Shown here: positions 19,633-29,456 of the stretch, in pieces
Position numbering within the stretch: the first letter of the stretch is position 1
Layout of the letters: each line of letters starts with the position of its first letter
Assembly (NCBI RefSeq): GCF_002080415.1
Contig: NZ_CP020474.1
Coordinates: 1,935,501 to 1,999,500 of the forward strand
Length of the DNA: 64,000 nucleotides
From: Roseovarius mucosus
Lineage (GTDB): Bacteria > Pseudomonadota > Alphaproteobacteria > Rhodobacterales > Rhodobacteraceae
Direction: 5' to 3'
Notes under the pieces: model-generated
Database searches by the model: none
The model's input: only the letters and a program-made list of their open reading frames with translations
What the model was told of the DNA's origin: nothing
Translations under genes and position numbers: made by a program

Positions 19633-19660
19633 TTGCATTCCGGGCCAACTGGCGTATACG
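19633..19660 (+). promoter_or_regulatory. Candidate rpsT promoter
   Basis: TTGCAT (19633-19638) and TATACG (19655-19660) are 16 bases apart, followed by a G+C-rich discriminator as in many ribosomal promoters. This gives a leader of about 100 bases ahead of rpsT. Confidence 0.4.
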
Positions 19661-19774
19661 GCACGCCAGACATGCGCGTGATGCCCGCTTAGGCAAGAAT
19701 CACCCCGTTAGGCGGGGGTCCCGGTTGGGTATGACGTGCGTTTACACATATCGAACCGAGAAAGGGTCACTTAC

Positions 19775-20044
19775 ATGGCCAATACGCCGCAGTCCAAGAA
19801 ACGCGCCCGCCAGAACGAAAAGCGTTTTGCCATCAACAAATCCCGCCGCTCGCGCATCCGCACCTTCCTTCGCAAAGTCGAAGAGGCCATCGCTTCTGGC
19901 GATAAGGACGCGGCCGTGACCGCCCTGCGCAATGCTCAGCCCGAATTGATGCGCGGCGTAACAAAAGGTGTGGTGCACAAGAACACCGCATCCCGCAAAA
20001 TTTCGCGCCTCTCGTCGCGCGTAAAAGCAATCGCGCAAAGCTGA
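19775..20044 (+). CDS. rpsT: 30S ribosomal protein S20
   Basis: An 89-residue, very basic S20. [17 protein letters not shown] is the typical start, and the helical hairpin ends with the expected [15 protein letters not shown] segment. The ATG at 19775 has AAAGGG 8 bases upstream. It is a single gene with its own promoter candidate and a strong terminator just after it, and it lies directly upstream of dnaA. Confidence 0.97.
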   Translation: MANTPQSKKRARQNEKRFAINKSRRSRIRTFLRKVEEAIASGDKDAAVTALRNAQPELMRGVTKGVVHKNTASRKISRLSSRVKAIAQS

Positions 20045-20063
20045 GAAGCAACCCTTTGAAACT

Positions 20064-20092
20064 AAAAGGCAGCGTCGTCGACGCTGCCTTTT
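20064..20092 (+). terminator. rpsT intrinsic terminator
   Basis: A perfect 13-bp stem (AAAAGGCAGCGTC with GACGCTGCCTTTT) around a 3-base GTC loop, with the T-run forming the base of the stem, 19 bases after the rpsT stop. Confidence 0.85.
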
Positions 20093-20526
20093 GCATGTCT
20101 GCGGGTCCGGCTGCGGTCAGAGATTCTTTTCGGTCAAAGCCTCTGTCAAGCGCATAGAGTAGTTGCCGCAACAGGCCGGAGGTTGCTAGTTTCAGACCTG
20201 CGATTCACGCTTGGGGGGACAGGCTGTATCGGGGTCAAGCAGAAGAGGGAAACCCTCAGCTATGGCACCGCTACTGAGCATTCTGCTCTAGTCATGTCCA
20301 ATGCGAATGTACTTTGCGGTCAGGAACCGCGTGGCTTTGGGACGGGCCGCGCATATACGGTGATTGATTTCAGAGTACGCGCTTGTTGACGAGGGGACAT
20401 GCATCCGTTGCACCTAGCATCGGAACGCAAGTTGCTTTGCCGACTCAAAACTGTGTCGCGCCGGATCGAACAACTGCTGTCGGATCCGGCTTGAGAAGAA
20501 CGGTAGAGTCGCGGAACGGGGACAGA
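20093..20526. other. dnaA upstream region, no gene recognised
   Basis: About 430 bases between the rpsT terminator and dnaA. I find no convincing gene and no good DnaA box (TTATCCACA or close variants) on either strand, so I do not call oriC here. Short hairpins are present: GAGGG/CCCTC near 20246-20258, GCGGT/ACCGC near 20316-20330 and CCGGATC/GATCCGG at 20461-20490. A TATACG at 20354-20359 could be a -10 element for dnaA, with a poor -35. Confidence 0.5.
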
Positions 20527-21873
20527 ATGACACAAGAGCAATGGGGCCAGTTGAAGCAAAAACTTCAGCAATCCGTCGGGCAGAGCAATTTCAAGAACTG
20601 GATAGAGCCGCTGGAATTTGCTCGCGTCGATGATGGTGTCGCGACCTTTCATGTCCCCACGACATTTCTTGGCAATTATGTATCGCAACATTTTGGCGAA
20701 TTGATTCTCTATCAGATGAGCAATCTGTCTCCTGATGTCAGGCGCCTGCAATTCCGTGTTGCCGCCAATAGTGGCGCGCGCCCCTCACGGCCTGCTACCG
20801 TAGCCTCGGTTGAACCTATCGCCGACAGCATCGTTCCGTCTGCGCCGCTGGACGAGAGGTTCACGTTTGATAGTTTCGTGGTCGGTAAGCCCAATGAACT
20901 TGCCCATGCCGCAGCGCGCCGAGTGGCCGAATGCGGCCCCGTTACATTCAATCCGCTGTTTCTTTATGGCGGCGTCGGCCTTGGCAAGACCCACCTGATG
21001 CATGCGATCGCTTGGGAATTGAAGATCACCCGCCCCGATCTCAACGTTGTCTATCTCTCGGCGGAACAGTTCATGTATCGCTTTGTGCAAGCGCTGCGCG
21101 ACCGCAAGATGATGGATTTCAAATCGGTGTTCCGTTCCGTCGATGTTCTGATGGTCGACGACGTGCAGTTCATCGCCGGCAAGGACAGCACGCAAGAAGA
21201 GTTCTTTCACACCTTCAATGCGCTTGTGGACCAGAACAAGCAGATCGTAATTTCCGCCGACCGCGCCCCCGGAGAGATTGCCAATCTTGAGGAACGCATC
21301 AAGTCGCGCCTGCAATGTGGCCTCGTGGTTGACCTTCACCCGACTGATTATGAATTGCGTCTTGGCATCCTGCAATCCAAGGTCGACCGCTACCGCGCGC
21401 AATACCCCGACCTTGCCCTTAGCGACGGCGTGCTTGAATTCCTCGCACACCGGATCAGCACAAATGTGCGCGTGCTCGAGGGTGCGATGACCCGGCTTTT
21501 CGCCTTCGCCTCGCTGGTGCGCAAGCCGATCACACTGGAACTGACCCAAGATTGCCTTGCGGATGTGCTGCGCGCATCCGAGCGCAAAGTGTCTATTGAG
21601 GAAATTCAGCGCAAGGTCTCGGATCATTACAATATCCGGCTCAGCGATATGATCGGCCCAAAGCGAACCCGCTGCTACGCCCGCCCGCGTCAGGTGGCGA
21701 TGTATCTTTGCAAACAGATGACATCGCGGTCCTTGCCGGAAATCGGTCGGCGTTTTGGTGGGCGCGACCACACAACGATCATGCATGGCGTCAAGCGTAT
21801 CGACGAGTTGCGCATTCAAGATGCACAGATTGCCGAGGATCTGGAGCTTCTGCGTCGCACGCTGGAAGGGTAA
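20527..21873 (+). CDS. dnaA: Chromosomal replication initiator DnaA
   Basis: DnaA-ATP opens the replication origin. The 448-residue protein has the N-terminal interaction domain, a short linker (about 85-105), the AAA+ domain with Walker A GGVGLGKT at 148-155 and MVDDVQF as Walker B, and the DNA-binding domain with GRRFGGRDHTTIMHGVKRI. I start at the ATG at 20527; an in-frame extension upstream is not DnaA-like. dnaN follows after 124 bases. The order rpsT-dnaA-dnaN-recF is typical of Rhodobacterales. Confidence 0.98.
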   Translation: MTQEQWGQLKQKLQQSVGQSNFKNWIEPLEFARVDDGVATFHVPTTFLGNYVSQHFGELILYQMSNLSPDVRRLQFRVAANSGARPSRPATVASVEPIADSIVPSAPLDERFTFDSFVVGKPNELAHAAARRVAECGPVTFNPLFLYGGVGLGKTHLMHAIAWELKITRPDLNVVYLSAEQFMYRFVQALRDRKMMDFKSVFRSVDVLMVDDVQFIAGKDSTQEEFFHTFNALVDQNKQIVISADRAPGEIANLEERIKSRLQCGLVVDLHPTDYELRLGILQSKVDRYRAQYPDLALSDGVLEFLAHRISTNVRVLEGAMTRLFAFASLVRKPITLELTQDCLADVLRASERKVSIEEIQRKVSDHYNIRLSDMIGPKRTRCYARPRQVAMYLCKQMTSRSLPEIGRRFGGRDHTTIMHGVKRIDELRIQDAQIAEDLELLRRTLEG

Positions 21874-21997
21874 GTGGCGCCAGCCCTTGACGCTGTCGGT
21901 TTTCCAGCCGAAAACTCCAAAAAACACTTGAGGTGCGGGGTGGAGTTGCTACCTTGCCCCTCCCGGCATTGATCCGGCACCTGACAGGAGCGAGGGA

Positions 21998-23116
21998 ATG
22001 AAACTCAGCATCGAACGCGGCGCATTGCTTAAAGCCGTGTCTCAGGCCCAATCGGTGGTCGAACGGCGCAATACGATCCCGATCCTCGCCAATGTCCTGA
22101 TCGAGGCCGAAGGTAACAGCGTACAATTCCGCGCCACCGATCTTGATATCGAAGTAGTGGACAAGGCTCCTGCTCAGGTCGAGCGGGCCGGTGCCACAAC
22201 TGTATCGGCAGTGATGCTCCATGAAATCGTGCGCAAACTGCCCGATGGGTCGCTGGTTACGCTCAGCGACGACGGGGCCTCGGGCCGTCTTACGGTGCAG
22301 GCCGGACGGTCAAATTTCAATCTCGCCACCTTGCCGAAAGAAGACTTTCCGGTGATGGCCTCCTCGGAATATGCCAGCAATTTCTCGGCCCCCGCGCCAG
22401 TGCTGCGCCGCCTCTTCGACAAATCGAAATTTGCCATTTCCACCGAGGAAACCCGCTATTACCTCAACGGCGTCTATCTGCACGTCTCGGACGCCGATGG
22501 CGGCAAGGTTCTGCGCTGCGTCGCCACCGATGGTCACCGCCTTGCGCGTATTGATGCTGACCTGCCTGATGGAGCCTCGGACATGCCCGGCGTGATCGTT
22601 CCGCGCAAGACCGTGGGCGAACTGCGTAAACTGCTCGAAGACGATGACATGAAGATCGCGGTCTCGGTTTCAGAAACCAAGATCCGTTTTGCCACGCCCG
22701 ACATTACCCTCACCTCCAAGGTGATCGATGGCACCTTCCCCGATTACACCCGCGTCATTCCGCAGGGCAACACCCGCCGAATGGAGGTGGATGCCGCAGA
22801 ATTCGCGCAGGCGGTGGACCGTGTGGCAACCGTGAGCTCAGAGCGCTCGCGCGCGGTGAAGCTCTCGCTTGACGAAGATCGCCTGATCCTCTCGGTCAAC
22901 GCCCCAGATAGCGGTGCCGCCGAAGAAGAATTGGCCGTGGCATATGGCGATGAGCGGCTGGAGATTGGGTTTAACGCGAAATATCTGCTGGAGATTGCAA
23001 GTCAGGTGGATCGCGAGAACGCGGTCTTCCTCTTCAACTCCTCGGGTGACCCGACGCTGATGCGCGAAGGCAATGACACGACGGCGGTTTATGTCGTGAT
23101 GCCGATGCGGGTGTGA
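21998..23116 (+). CDS. dnaN: DNA polymerase III beta sliding clamp
   Basis: DnaN forms the ring that holds polymerase III on DNA. The 372-residue length is standard and the three clamp domains can be followed, with MKLSIERGALLKAV at the start, PVLRRLFDKSKFAISTEETRYYLNGV opening domain 2, and the C-terminal hydrophobic-pocket segment ending VYVVMPMRV. An AGGAGCGAGGGA tract precedes the ATG. recF follows after about 50 bases. Confidence 0.98.
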   Translation: MKLSIERGALLKAVSQAQSVVERRNTIPILANVLIEAEGNSVQFRATDLDIEVVDKAPAQVERAGATTVSAVMLHEIVRKLPDGSLVTLSDDGASGRLTVQAGRSNFNLATLPKEDFPVMASSEYASNFSAPAPVLRRLFDKSKFAISTEETRYYLNGVYLHVSDADGGKVLRCVATDGHRLARIDADLPDGASDMPGVIVPRKTVGELRKLLEDDDMKIAVSVSETKIRFATPDITLTSKVIDGTFPDYTRVIPQGNTRRMEVDAAEFAQAVDRVATVSSERSRAVKLSLDEDRLILSVNAPDSGAAEEELAVAYGDERLEIGFNAKYLLEIASQVDRENAVFLFNSSGDPTLMREGNDTTAVYVVMPMRV

Positions 23117-23168
23117 CACCCGTAGGTGCCTGCGGCGGGAGTGTTTCGGAACGATGAAAGGGCCGTGA

Positions 23169-24278
23169 ATGCCCGGCCTTTACCTGTCGGAATTGACCCT
23201 CTCGCATTTCCGCTCTCATAAATCAGGGCGACTTTCGCTTGATGCGCGGCCTGTGGCGATTCATGGGCCGAATGGGGCGGGCAAGACGAACCTGATCGAA
23301 GCGATTTCACTCTTGTCCCCCGGTCGTGGTCTACGGCGGGCCGCGGCGCAGGACATGGCGCGACGCCCCGAGGCGCTCGGCTGGAAGATCACCGCGATCC
23401 TGAACTCTTTGCATCAGGTTCACGAAGTCGAGACCTTCGCCGAAGGCACCGCCGCCCGCCAAGTCCGGATCGACAGCAAGACCGCCACGCAATTGGCGCT
23501 TGGCCGTATCGCGCGCCTTCTCTGGCTCGTCCCAGCCATGGACCGCCTTTGGATCGAAGGGGCAGACGGCCGCCGCCGCTTTCTCGACCGCATGACCATG
23601 AGCTTTACTCCCGCCCATGCCGAGGTTACGCTCGCTTATGACAAGGCGATGCGCGAACGCAACCGTCTGCTCAAGGATCAGGTGCGCGATGCGCAGTGGT
23701 ATCTTGCGCTCGAACGGCAAATGGCCGACGCGGGCGCCGAAATCCATGCCAACCGCCAGCACGCGCTCGCCCTGATCATGGGGGCGCAGATGCAAGCCGA
23801 AACCGCCTTTCCCACTGCAGAACTGGAGTTGACGCAAACAGAAGGGGAGATGCCGGACAGTGCCGACGATCTGCGTCAAGCATTGGCCGAGAGCCGTTTT
23901 CGCGATCTGATGGCCGGTCGCACCCTGATCGGACCGCACCGCGCCGATCTCTACGGTGTCTATGCCGCCAAGGGCGTGCCCGCCGCCGACTGCTCCACCG
24001 GCGAGCAAAAGGCGCTTCTGGTCTCGCTCATCCTTGCGAATGCCCGCGCCCTTGCGCGCGATTTCGGGGCGCCGCCGCTCTTGTTGCTGGATGAGGTCGC
24101 AGCCCATCTTGACGCCACCCGCCGCGCGGCCCTTTATGACGAAATCTGCGCACTCGGCGCTCAGGCATGGATGACCGGCACCGGGCCAGAGCTATTCTCC
24201 GAACTGGGCAACCGCGCACAACATATCCACGTCACAGACACCGCTGGCATCAGCCAGATCACACCAGAGGCCCCATGA
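23169..24278 (+). CDS. recF: DNA replication and repair ATPase RecF
   Basis: RecF works with RecO and RecR to load RecA at gaps and damaged forks. The 369-residue SMC-like ATPase shows Walker A GPNGAGKT (33-40), the DRMTMSF segment, the signature region STGEQKALLVSLILANA and the Walker B LLLLDEVAAHLD. AAAGGG precedes the ATG. Its stop overlaps the start of the VOC gene (ATGA), so a short recF-VOC-LysE operon is likely. Confidence 0.96.
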   Translation: MPGLYLSELTLSHFRSHKSGRLSLDARPVAIHGPNGAGKTNLIEAISLLSPGRGLRRAAAQDMARRPEALGWKITAILNSLHQVHEVETFAEGTAARQVRIDSKTATQLALGRIARLLWLVPAMDRLWIEGADGRRRFLDRMTMSFTPAHAEVTLAYDKAMRERNRLLKDQVRDAQWYLALERQMADAGAEIHANRQHALALIMGAQMQAETAFPTAELELTQTEGEMPDSADDLRQALAESRFRDLMAGRTLIGPHRADLYGVYAAKGVPAADCSTGEQKALLVSLILANARALARDFGAPPLLLLDEVAAHLDATRRAALYDEICALGAQAWMTGTGPELFSELGNRAQHIHVTDTAGISQITPEAP

Positions 24279-24706
24279 CCCCGCAACGCGTCACTCTCAT
24301 TACCCTAGGCGTCGAGGATCTTGAACGGTCGCGTACCTTCTATGAAGCGCTTGGCTGGACCCCGACCGAGGCACTTCCAGAGGTGGTGTTCTACCAGATG
24401 AACGGTTTGGTGCTTGGTCTCTTCGGCAAGGCGCATCTCGCCGCCGATCAGGGCCGCCCGGATACCGCCCTCGGGACCGGGGCAATCACGCTGGCCCAGA
24501 ACTTTGTAACCGAGGCAGAGGTGGACGCCGCCTTTTCCACCGCGCTCGCCGCCGGGGCTACCGCGCTCAAACATCCTGAAGAGGTATTCTGGGGCGGCTA
24601 TTCCGGCTATTATGCCGATCCCGACGGTCATGTTTGGGAAGTGGCGATGAACCCCTTTTGGCCACTCGCCGAGGATGGCAGCCTGACCTTGCCAGAAGCC
24701 CCATGA
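24275..24706 (+). CDS. VOC-superfamily (glyoxalase-like) protein
   Basis: A 143-residue protein with two beta-alpha-beta-beta-beta repeats of the vicinal-oxygen-chelate fold (TLGVEDLERSRTFYEALGW in the first, SGYYADPDGHVWEVAMNP in the second). Members bind a metal and act as glyoxalases, dioxygenases or resistance proteins; the substrate here is unknown. The ATG overlaps the recF stop and the stop overlaps the exporter start, so it is translationally coupled on both sides. Confidence 0.85.
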   Translation: MTPQRVTLITLGVEDLERSRTFYEALGWTPTEALPEVVFYQMNGLVLGLFGKAHLAADQGRPDTALGTGAITLAQNFVTEAEVDAAFSTALAAGATALKHPEEVFWGGYSGYYADPDGHVWEVAMNPFWPLAEDGSLTLPEAP

Positions 24707-25323
24707 CCATCGCGCCTTTCGATCTGATGCTCTACGCCGCGGCCATGGCAGGCCTCTGGGCTGTGCCGGGCCCGGTCTGGGTGGCATTGACGGCGCGCGC
24801 CCTCTCGGGCGGTATGCGCGGGGCATGGCCGCTGGCTGTGGGCGTGGCCTTGGGCGATCTGATCTGGCCGCTCTGCGCCATTCTCGGCCTTGCATGGGTT
24901 CTGTCGATCTATGGTGATGCGCTGAACCTGCTGCGCTGGATCGCAGCGGGCGTATTCATCGGTATGGGGCTCTTGCTGATCCGTGCGCCTGCGCGCGTCC
25001 CGGGTGCCGATAGCCGCATGACCCGCCCCGGCATCTGGGCCGGGTTTTCGGTTGGCGTGGCGGCGGTCATCGGCAACCCCAAGGCGATCCTCTTCTACAT
25101 GGGTTTTCTGCCGGGTTTCTTCGATCTCGCGCAGGTTACCGTGCTCGACATCGCCGCGATTCTTGCGATTTCGGCGATCGTGCCCATGCTTGGAAATCTG
25201 GCACTGGCGCTTTTTCTCGACCGCGCGCGTCGCCTCTTGCAGAGCCCGGCAGCACTGCGCCGCATGAACATCAGTTCAGGCGTGCTCTTGATTCTCGTGG
25301 GGCTTGTGATCCCCTTTACGTGA
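24703..25323 (+). CDS. LysE/RhtB-family amino acid exporter
   Basis: A 206-residue inner-membrane protein with about six hydrophobic segments. PGPVWVALTARALSGG follows the first helix and GNPKAILFYMGFLPGF the fourth, both hallmarks of LysE/RhtB exporters, which expel amino acids or their derivatives. The ATG overlaps the preceding VOC stop (ATGA). The substrate cannot be told from sequence. Confidence 0.88.
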   Translation: MTIAPFDLMLYAAAMAGLWAVPGPVWVALTARALSGGMRGAWPLAVGVALGDLIWPLCAILGLAWVLSIYGDALNLLRWIAAGVFIGMGLLLIRAPARVPGADSRMTRPGIWAGFSVGVAAVIGNPKAILFYMGFLPGFFDLAQVTVLDIAAILAISAIVPMLGNLALALFLDRARRLLQSPAALRRMNISSGVLLILVGLVIPFT

Positions 25324-25400
25324 CCGACCTTGCACGCTTCGTCAGACTGAGCATGCCCCAGGAGCAAGCCCGTTCTTGATCAAGGATAGCGCAGCCGCCC

Positions 25401-25847
25401 CTAGCCCGGCAGGGTACCAGTGAGCACATAGCGCAACAGATCCACAACCTGCGCCGGTTCTCGGGCCACAGCAAGAGCGGCGGCATCTACTTCTTTGAGC
25501 GCATGGTCATGTTCGGGGCGTTGCAAGATAATCAGCGACTTGCCAAGTGCCGCTGCATAACCTGCGTCAAAGGCTGCGTTCCATTGCTTGTACTGCTCAC
25601 CAAAGCGCACCACGACAACATCCGCCTCGGTAATCCCCTTGCGCGTGCGAATGGCGTTGACCATCGCGCCCTTGTGGTCGTGCCAATATTTGTTCGGCTC
25701 TTCCCCAAGGATCGCCACGCCGCAATCATCGCTCGCCGCGTGATCCGTGACCGGGCCTGAGAACACCACATCAAGCCCTTTGGACCCTTCAACAATCTGA
25801 TCGCGCCAATCAGTGTGGATTTCGCCTGAAAGATAGACCTTGAGCAT
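25401..25847 (-). CDS. YtoQ-family protein
   Basis: A 148-residue protein of the YtoQ family, related to nucleoside 2-deoxyribosyltransferase-like folds. MLKVYLSGEIHTDWR opens it and the DVVVVRFGEQYKQWNAAFDAGYAAALGKSLI stretch recalls the nucleotide-binding half of that fold. Biochemical function is not established. It follows pheT by 16 bases on the minus strand with GAGGAG upstream of the ATG, so it is probably co-transcribed with pheT. Confidence 0.88.
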   Translation of the reverse strand: MLKVYLSGEIHTDWRDQIVEGSKGLDVVFSGPVTDHAASDDCGVAILGEEPNKYWHDHKGAMVNAIRTRKGITEADVVVVRFGEQYKQWNAAFDAGYAAALGKSLIILQRPEHDHALKEVDAAALAVAREPAQVVDLLRYVLTGTLPG

Positions 25848-25863
25848 GGTTTTCTCCTCTTGT

Positions 25864-28263
25864 TCAGCCGCGCAGCACTCCGCCGGTCGCCTTTGTTACC
25901 TTTTCGATGATCTTGCCCGATACCGCTTCAATCTCAGCCTCGGTCAGTGTTTTGTCGCGGGGTTGAAGGCGTACGGTCAGAGCGAGGGATTTCTTGCCCT
26001 CACCCAGATTACCACCGCTGAAGGCATCAAACACGCGAACATCCTCGATCAGCGCCTTGTCGGCCCCAGCCGCCGCGTTGATGAGGGTCAGCGCCTCGGT
26101 TTGGACGTCTACCACAAAGGCGAAATCGCGCTCGACCGCCTGCAGATCGCTGATGTCCAATGCGCCCCTGCTGGCAGATGTCTTGCGCGGCAACGGAATT
26201 TCCGCCGGATAGAGGGTAAAGGCCACGGCAGGCCCTTTGACATCCAGCGCCTGCAAAATGCGCGGATGCACCTCGCCAAAGATACCCAGTACCTTTTTGG
26301 GTCCCAGACAGATCCGCCCATGCCGGCCCGGATGGAACCATGCCGGCCCGTCGCGCAGGATCTGCACCTTGGCAGGCGCGCCAATAGCGGCAAGGATCGC
26401 TTCGACATCGGCCTTGGCGTCGAAGACATCAACCGCCCGCGCTGCGCCATGTACCTCTTTGGGCCCCGAGCGCCCTACAAGAAGTCCCGCGACCTGCAAA
26501 TGCTGTTCACCCGGCTCGCCACCATGAAAGGCGTGCCCCACTTCGAACAACGCCAGATCCATGATCCCCCGCGCCTGATTGCGGGCCGCAGCCCGCAACA
26601 GACCCGGAAGCAGGTCCGGACGCATGTGACTAAGGTCTGCGCTGATCGGATTGGCCAGCATCGTCGCATCATCGCCTCCGCCAAAGAGCGTGGCTGCGGC
26701 ATGGTCAATAAAGCTGTAAGTGACACATTCGTTATAGCCAAGCGCCGCACAGGCGCGGCGCGCGATCTGTTCGCGCTTTTGCATCGGGCTGAGGATCGGC
26801 TTGGGCACGCCAGGCAGGGCGCGTGCCATAGGGCGGCCTTGCAACTTGGTCAGAGATGCAATCCGCGCCACCTCTTCCACCAGATCCGCCTCGCCAAGAA
26901 TATCAGGCCGCCAGCTTGGGACATAGGCCATGTTACCTTCGAGCTTGAAGCCGAGTGCAGTTAAACTCTGACGCTGCTCGCTTTCAGGAATTTCCATTCC
27001 CACCAGCGATTGCACCCGCGCAGGATCAAGCCGGTAGGCGCGGCTCACATCCGGAACCTTGCCCGCGACGACGCGGTTCGAAGGCGCACCACCACATAGG
27101 TCGAGGATCATTTGCGTCGCTAGATCCAGTGCTTCCATGTTGAACGCAGGATCAATACCGCGCTCGTTGCGATAGCGCGCGTCTGAGTTGATCCGCAGAG
27201 CGCGGCCCGTTGTGGCGATCTGCACGGTGTCCCATACCGCCGCTTCCAGAAAGACATTTACGGTTTCGTCGGTGCAGCCGGTTGTGAGACCCCCCATGAT
27301 GCCGCCAATGCTCTCAATGCCGGACTCGTCAGAAATCACCACCTGACCGAGGCCAAAGGTGTATTCCTTTTCATCCAGTCCGATCAATGTCTCGCCGCCT
27401 GTCGTGCGGTGTATACGAAGGTCACCCTTCACCTTGTCCGCGTCAAAAACATGCAGGGGGCGATTGCGATCATAGGTGAAGAAGTTGGTGATATCGACCA
27501 GCGCCGAGATCGGGCGCAGTCCGATGGCGCGCAGCCGCTGTTGCAACCATTCGGGAGAAGGGCCGTTCTTGACCCCCCGGATCAACCGCCCAGCAAAAAC
27601 CTCACAGCCGCCGGTTGCCGTATCCGCGTCAATCGTCACACCGATGGGGCAGGCGAACTGCCCCTCGATGTCGACAGTTTGCGCCGGTTTCATCTTGCCC
27701 ATCCCCCGCGCTGCCAGATCAAGAGCAACGCCGCGCACGCCAAGCGCATCGGGACGATTGGGGGTGATGGCAATCTCGATCACGGGGTCAACCTTGGCCG
27801 GATCATGGGCGGCCAGCCAATCGGTAAACCGCTGGCCTACCTCGCCCGAAGGCAGTTCGATGATGCCGTCATGCTCTTCGCTAAGCTCCATCTCGCGCTC
27901 GGAACACATCATGCCGTGGCTCTCGATGCCCCGGATCTTGCCAACGCCGATGGTGGTGTCGATGCCTGGCACATAGACGCCCGGCTTGGCGATCACGACG
28001 GTGATCCCTTCCCGCGCATTGGGCGCGCCGCAGATAATCTGGGTCTCTCCATCCGCTGTCGCGACCTGACAGACACGCAGCCGGTCCGCATCGGGATGCG
28101 GTTCTGCCTTGAGCACCTTGCCGATGGTAAAGTCACGCAGCCGCGCGGCGGGGTCGGCGATGCCTTCGACCTCTAGCCCAAGATCGGTCAGGGTCTCGGC
28201 GATCTCGGTAACCGAGGCCGTGGTTTCCAGATGCTCTTTCAGCCAGGACAATGTGAATTTCAT
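25864..28263 (-). CDS. pheT: Phenylalanine-tRNA ligase beta subunit
   Basis: PheT carries the editing site and tRNA-binding parts of phenylalanyl-tRNA synthetase. The 799-residue protein has the N-terminal OB-fold tRNA-binding domain (about 40-150), B3/B4 editing region (about 210-370), B5, the inactive catalytic-like core and the C-terminal FDX-ACB anticodon-binding domain ending RLQPRDKTLTEAEIE. It lies on the same strand as pheS but more than 10 kb away, which is unusual because pheS and pheT are neighbours in many bacteria. ytoQ follows it. Confidence 0.97.
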   Translation of the reverse strand: MKFTLSWLKEHLETTASVTEIAETLTDLGLEVEGIADPAARLRDFTIGKVLKAEPHPDADRLRVCQVATADGETQIICGAPNAREGITVVIAKPGVYVPGIDTTIGVGKIRGIESHGMMCSEREMELSEEHDGIIELPSGEVGQRFTDWLAAHDPAKVDPVIEIAITPNRPDALGVRGVALDLAARGMGKMKPAQTVDIEGQFACPIGVTIDADTATGGCEVFAGRLIRGVKNGPSPEWLQQRLRAIGLRPISALVDITNFFTYDRNRPLHVFDADKVKGDLRIHRTTGGETLIGLDEKEYTFGLGQVVISDESGIESIGGIMGGLTTGCTDETVNVFLEAAVWDTVQIATTGRALRINSDARYRNERGIDPAFNMEALDLATQMILDLCGGAPSNRVVAGKVPDVSRAYRLDPARVQSLVGMEIPESEQRQSLTALGFKLEGNMAYVPSWRPDILGEADLVEEVARIASLTKLQGRPMARALPGVPKPILSPMQKREQIARRACAALGYNECVTYSFIDHAAATLFGGGDDATMLANPISADLSHMRPDLLPGLLRAAARNQARGIMDLALFEVGHAFHGGEPGEQHLQVAGLLVGRSGPKEVHGAARAVDVFDAKADVEAILAAIGAPAKVQILRDGPAWFHPGRHGRICLGPKKVLGIFGEVHPRILQALDVKGPAVAFTLYPAEIPLPRKTSASRGALDISDLQAVERDFAFVVDVQTEALTLINAAAGADKALIEDVRVFDAFSGGNLGEGKKSLALTVRLQPRDKTLTEAEIEAVSGKIIEKVTKATGGVLRG

Positions 28264-28328
28264 GCGTGCTTTTCCGCCTGCAAATATAGGTTACAGAGCG
28301 CTTTACCGGATATGTCAGGCATGGAAAA

Positions 28329-28346
28329 CCCCGCATTGCTGCGGGG
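28329..28346. terminator. Hairpin between pheT and the CuyA-like gene
   Basis: CCCCGCA and TGCGGGG form a perfect 7-bp stem with a TTGC loop. On the minus strand it is followed by TTTTCC, which fits a terminator for the CuyA-like gene before pheT begins. Confidence 0.65.
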
Positions 28347-28374
28347 CTTTGTCTTGTTCGCCCTTTGGGATTGG

Positions 28375-29391
28375 TTACTTTTTCCAGCGGCCCGAGAAAT
28401 CAAAGGCGCTGTCATAGCCAAACAGCGCGACAGACCCCCCGGTGTGCAGAAAGACGACGCGCTCACCTTTCTTGAAATGACCCTTGCGGATCAGGTCGAT
28501 AAAGCCCGCAGCCCCTTTGGCCGAATACACCGGATCGAGCAGGATTGCCTCCAATTCGGCAAACATGTGAATGGCTTCGATGCCGGATTCCGTGGGAATG
28601 CCATAGCCTTCGCCAACATAATCGGTATTGGCAACCACATCCTCACGCTTGACCACTCCGGCGCAGCCCAGCTTTTCAGCGGTCGCGCAGGCGAGGTTAT
28701 AGACGTTCTCTTCTTGCTTGGCCTTGGGCGCGCGGACGCCAATGCCCAAGAGCGGAATTTGCGCGTTCATCGCCTTGAGACCGGTGATCAGCCCCGCCTG
28801 CGTGCCAGCACTGCCGGTAGCATGAACAATGTGATCCACCTTGAGCGCCCGATCATTGAACTGCGCCAGCATCTCAAAGGCGCAGTTAACATAGCCAAGC
28901 GCGCCTGTCGGGTTCGAGCCACCACCGGGAATGGTATAGACATTGCGCCCATCGGCACGGAACTTGTCCGCGACCTTTTCCATCTCGGCATTCATGTCGC
29001 CGCCACCGGGGCGCTTTTCCGTGGTCGCCCCGTGCATGTGATCCAACAGAACGTTGCCGCCATTGTTGTAATTGGCGTTGTTCGAACCCGTGCGATCCTC
29101 AAGCAGCAGGTGGCAATCCATTCCCAGTTTGGCGGCAAAGGCCGCCGTTTGACGCGCATGGTTGGATTGCGTGGCCCCTTGGGTCATCACCATATCCGCG
29201 CCCTGCAATTCTGCCTCTGCCATCAGGAATTCCAGCTTGCGGGTCTTGTTGCCGCCGGTGCTAAGGCCGGTGCAATCATCCCGCTTGATCCAGATTTCAG
29301 GACCGTTCAATTCCTTGGTCAAACGGTCCAGCCGTTCCAGCGGAGTCGGCAGATGGGCGAGAAAACGACGGGGATAGCGGGCAAGATGCAT
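28375..29391 (-). CDS. cuyA: PLP-dependent L-cysteate sulfo-lyase (CuyA-like) or D-cysteine desulfhydrase
   Basis: A 338-residue fold-type II PLP enzyme of the ACC-deaminase/D-cysteine-desulfhydrase group. [11 protein letters not shown] holds the PLP lysine Lys49; [15 protein letters not shown] is the cofactor-binding segment. CuyA of Ruegeria pomeroyi releases sulfite from L-cysteate to give pyruvate and ammonia; the start MHLARYPR, the length and a divergent LysR gene all recall that system, so I favour CuyA. D-cysteine desulfhydrase is the alternative. The ATG at 29391 has GGAGG upstream. No sulfite exporter (CuyZ) or sulfite dehydrogenase is adjacent. Confidence 0.65.
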   Translation of the reverse strand: MHLARYPRRFLAHLPTPLERLDRLTKELNGPEIWIKRDDCTGLSTGGNKTRKLEFLMAEAELQGADMVMTQGATQSNHARQTAAFAAKLGMDCHLLLEDRTGSNNANYNNGGNVLLDHMHGATTEKRPGGGDMNAEMEKVADKFRADGRNVYTIPGGGSNPTGALGYVNCAFEMLAQFNDRALKVDHIVHATGSAGTQAGLITGLKAMNAQIPLLGIGVRAPKAKQEENVYNLACATAEKLGCAGVVKREDVVANTDYVGEGYGIPTESGIEAIHMFAELEAILLDPVYSAKGAAGFIDLIRKGHFKKGERVVFLHTGGSVALFGYDSAFDFSGRWKK

Positions 29392-29456
29392 GGGTGTCCT
29401 CCATTTAACATGCGTTTTTTGCAGGCTAAAGCGGGACAATACGCGCGTCCAATGCT

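Noticed and set aside
20093..20526. oriC next to dnaA
   Set aside because: No clear DnaA boxes and no strong AT-rich unwinding stretch.
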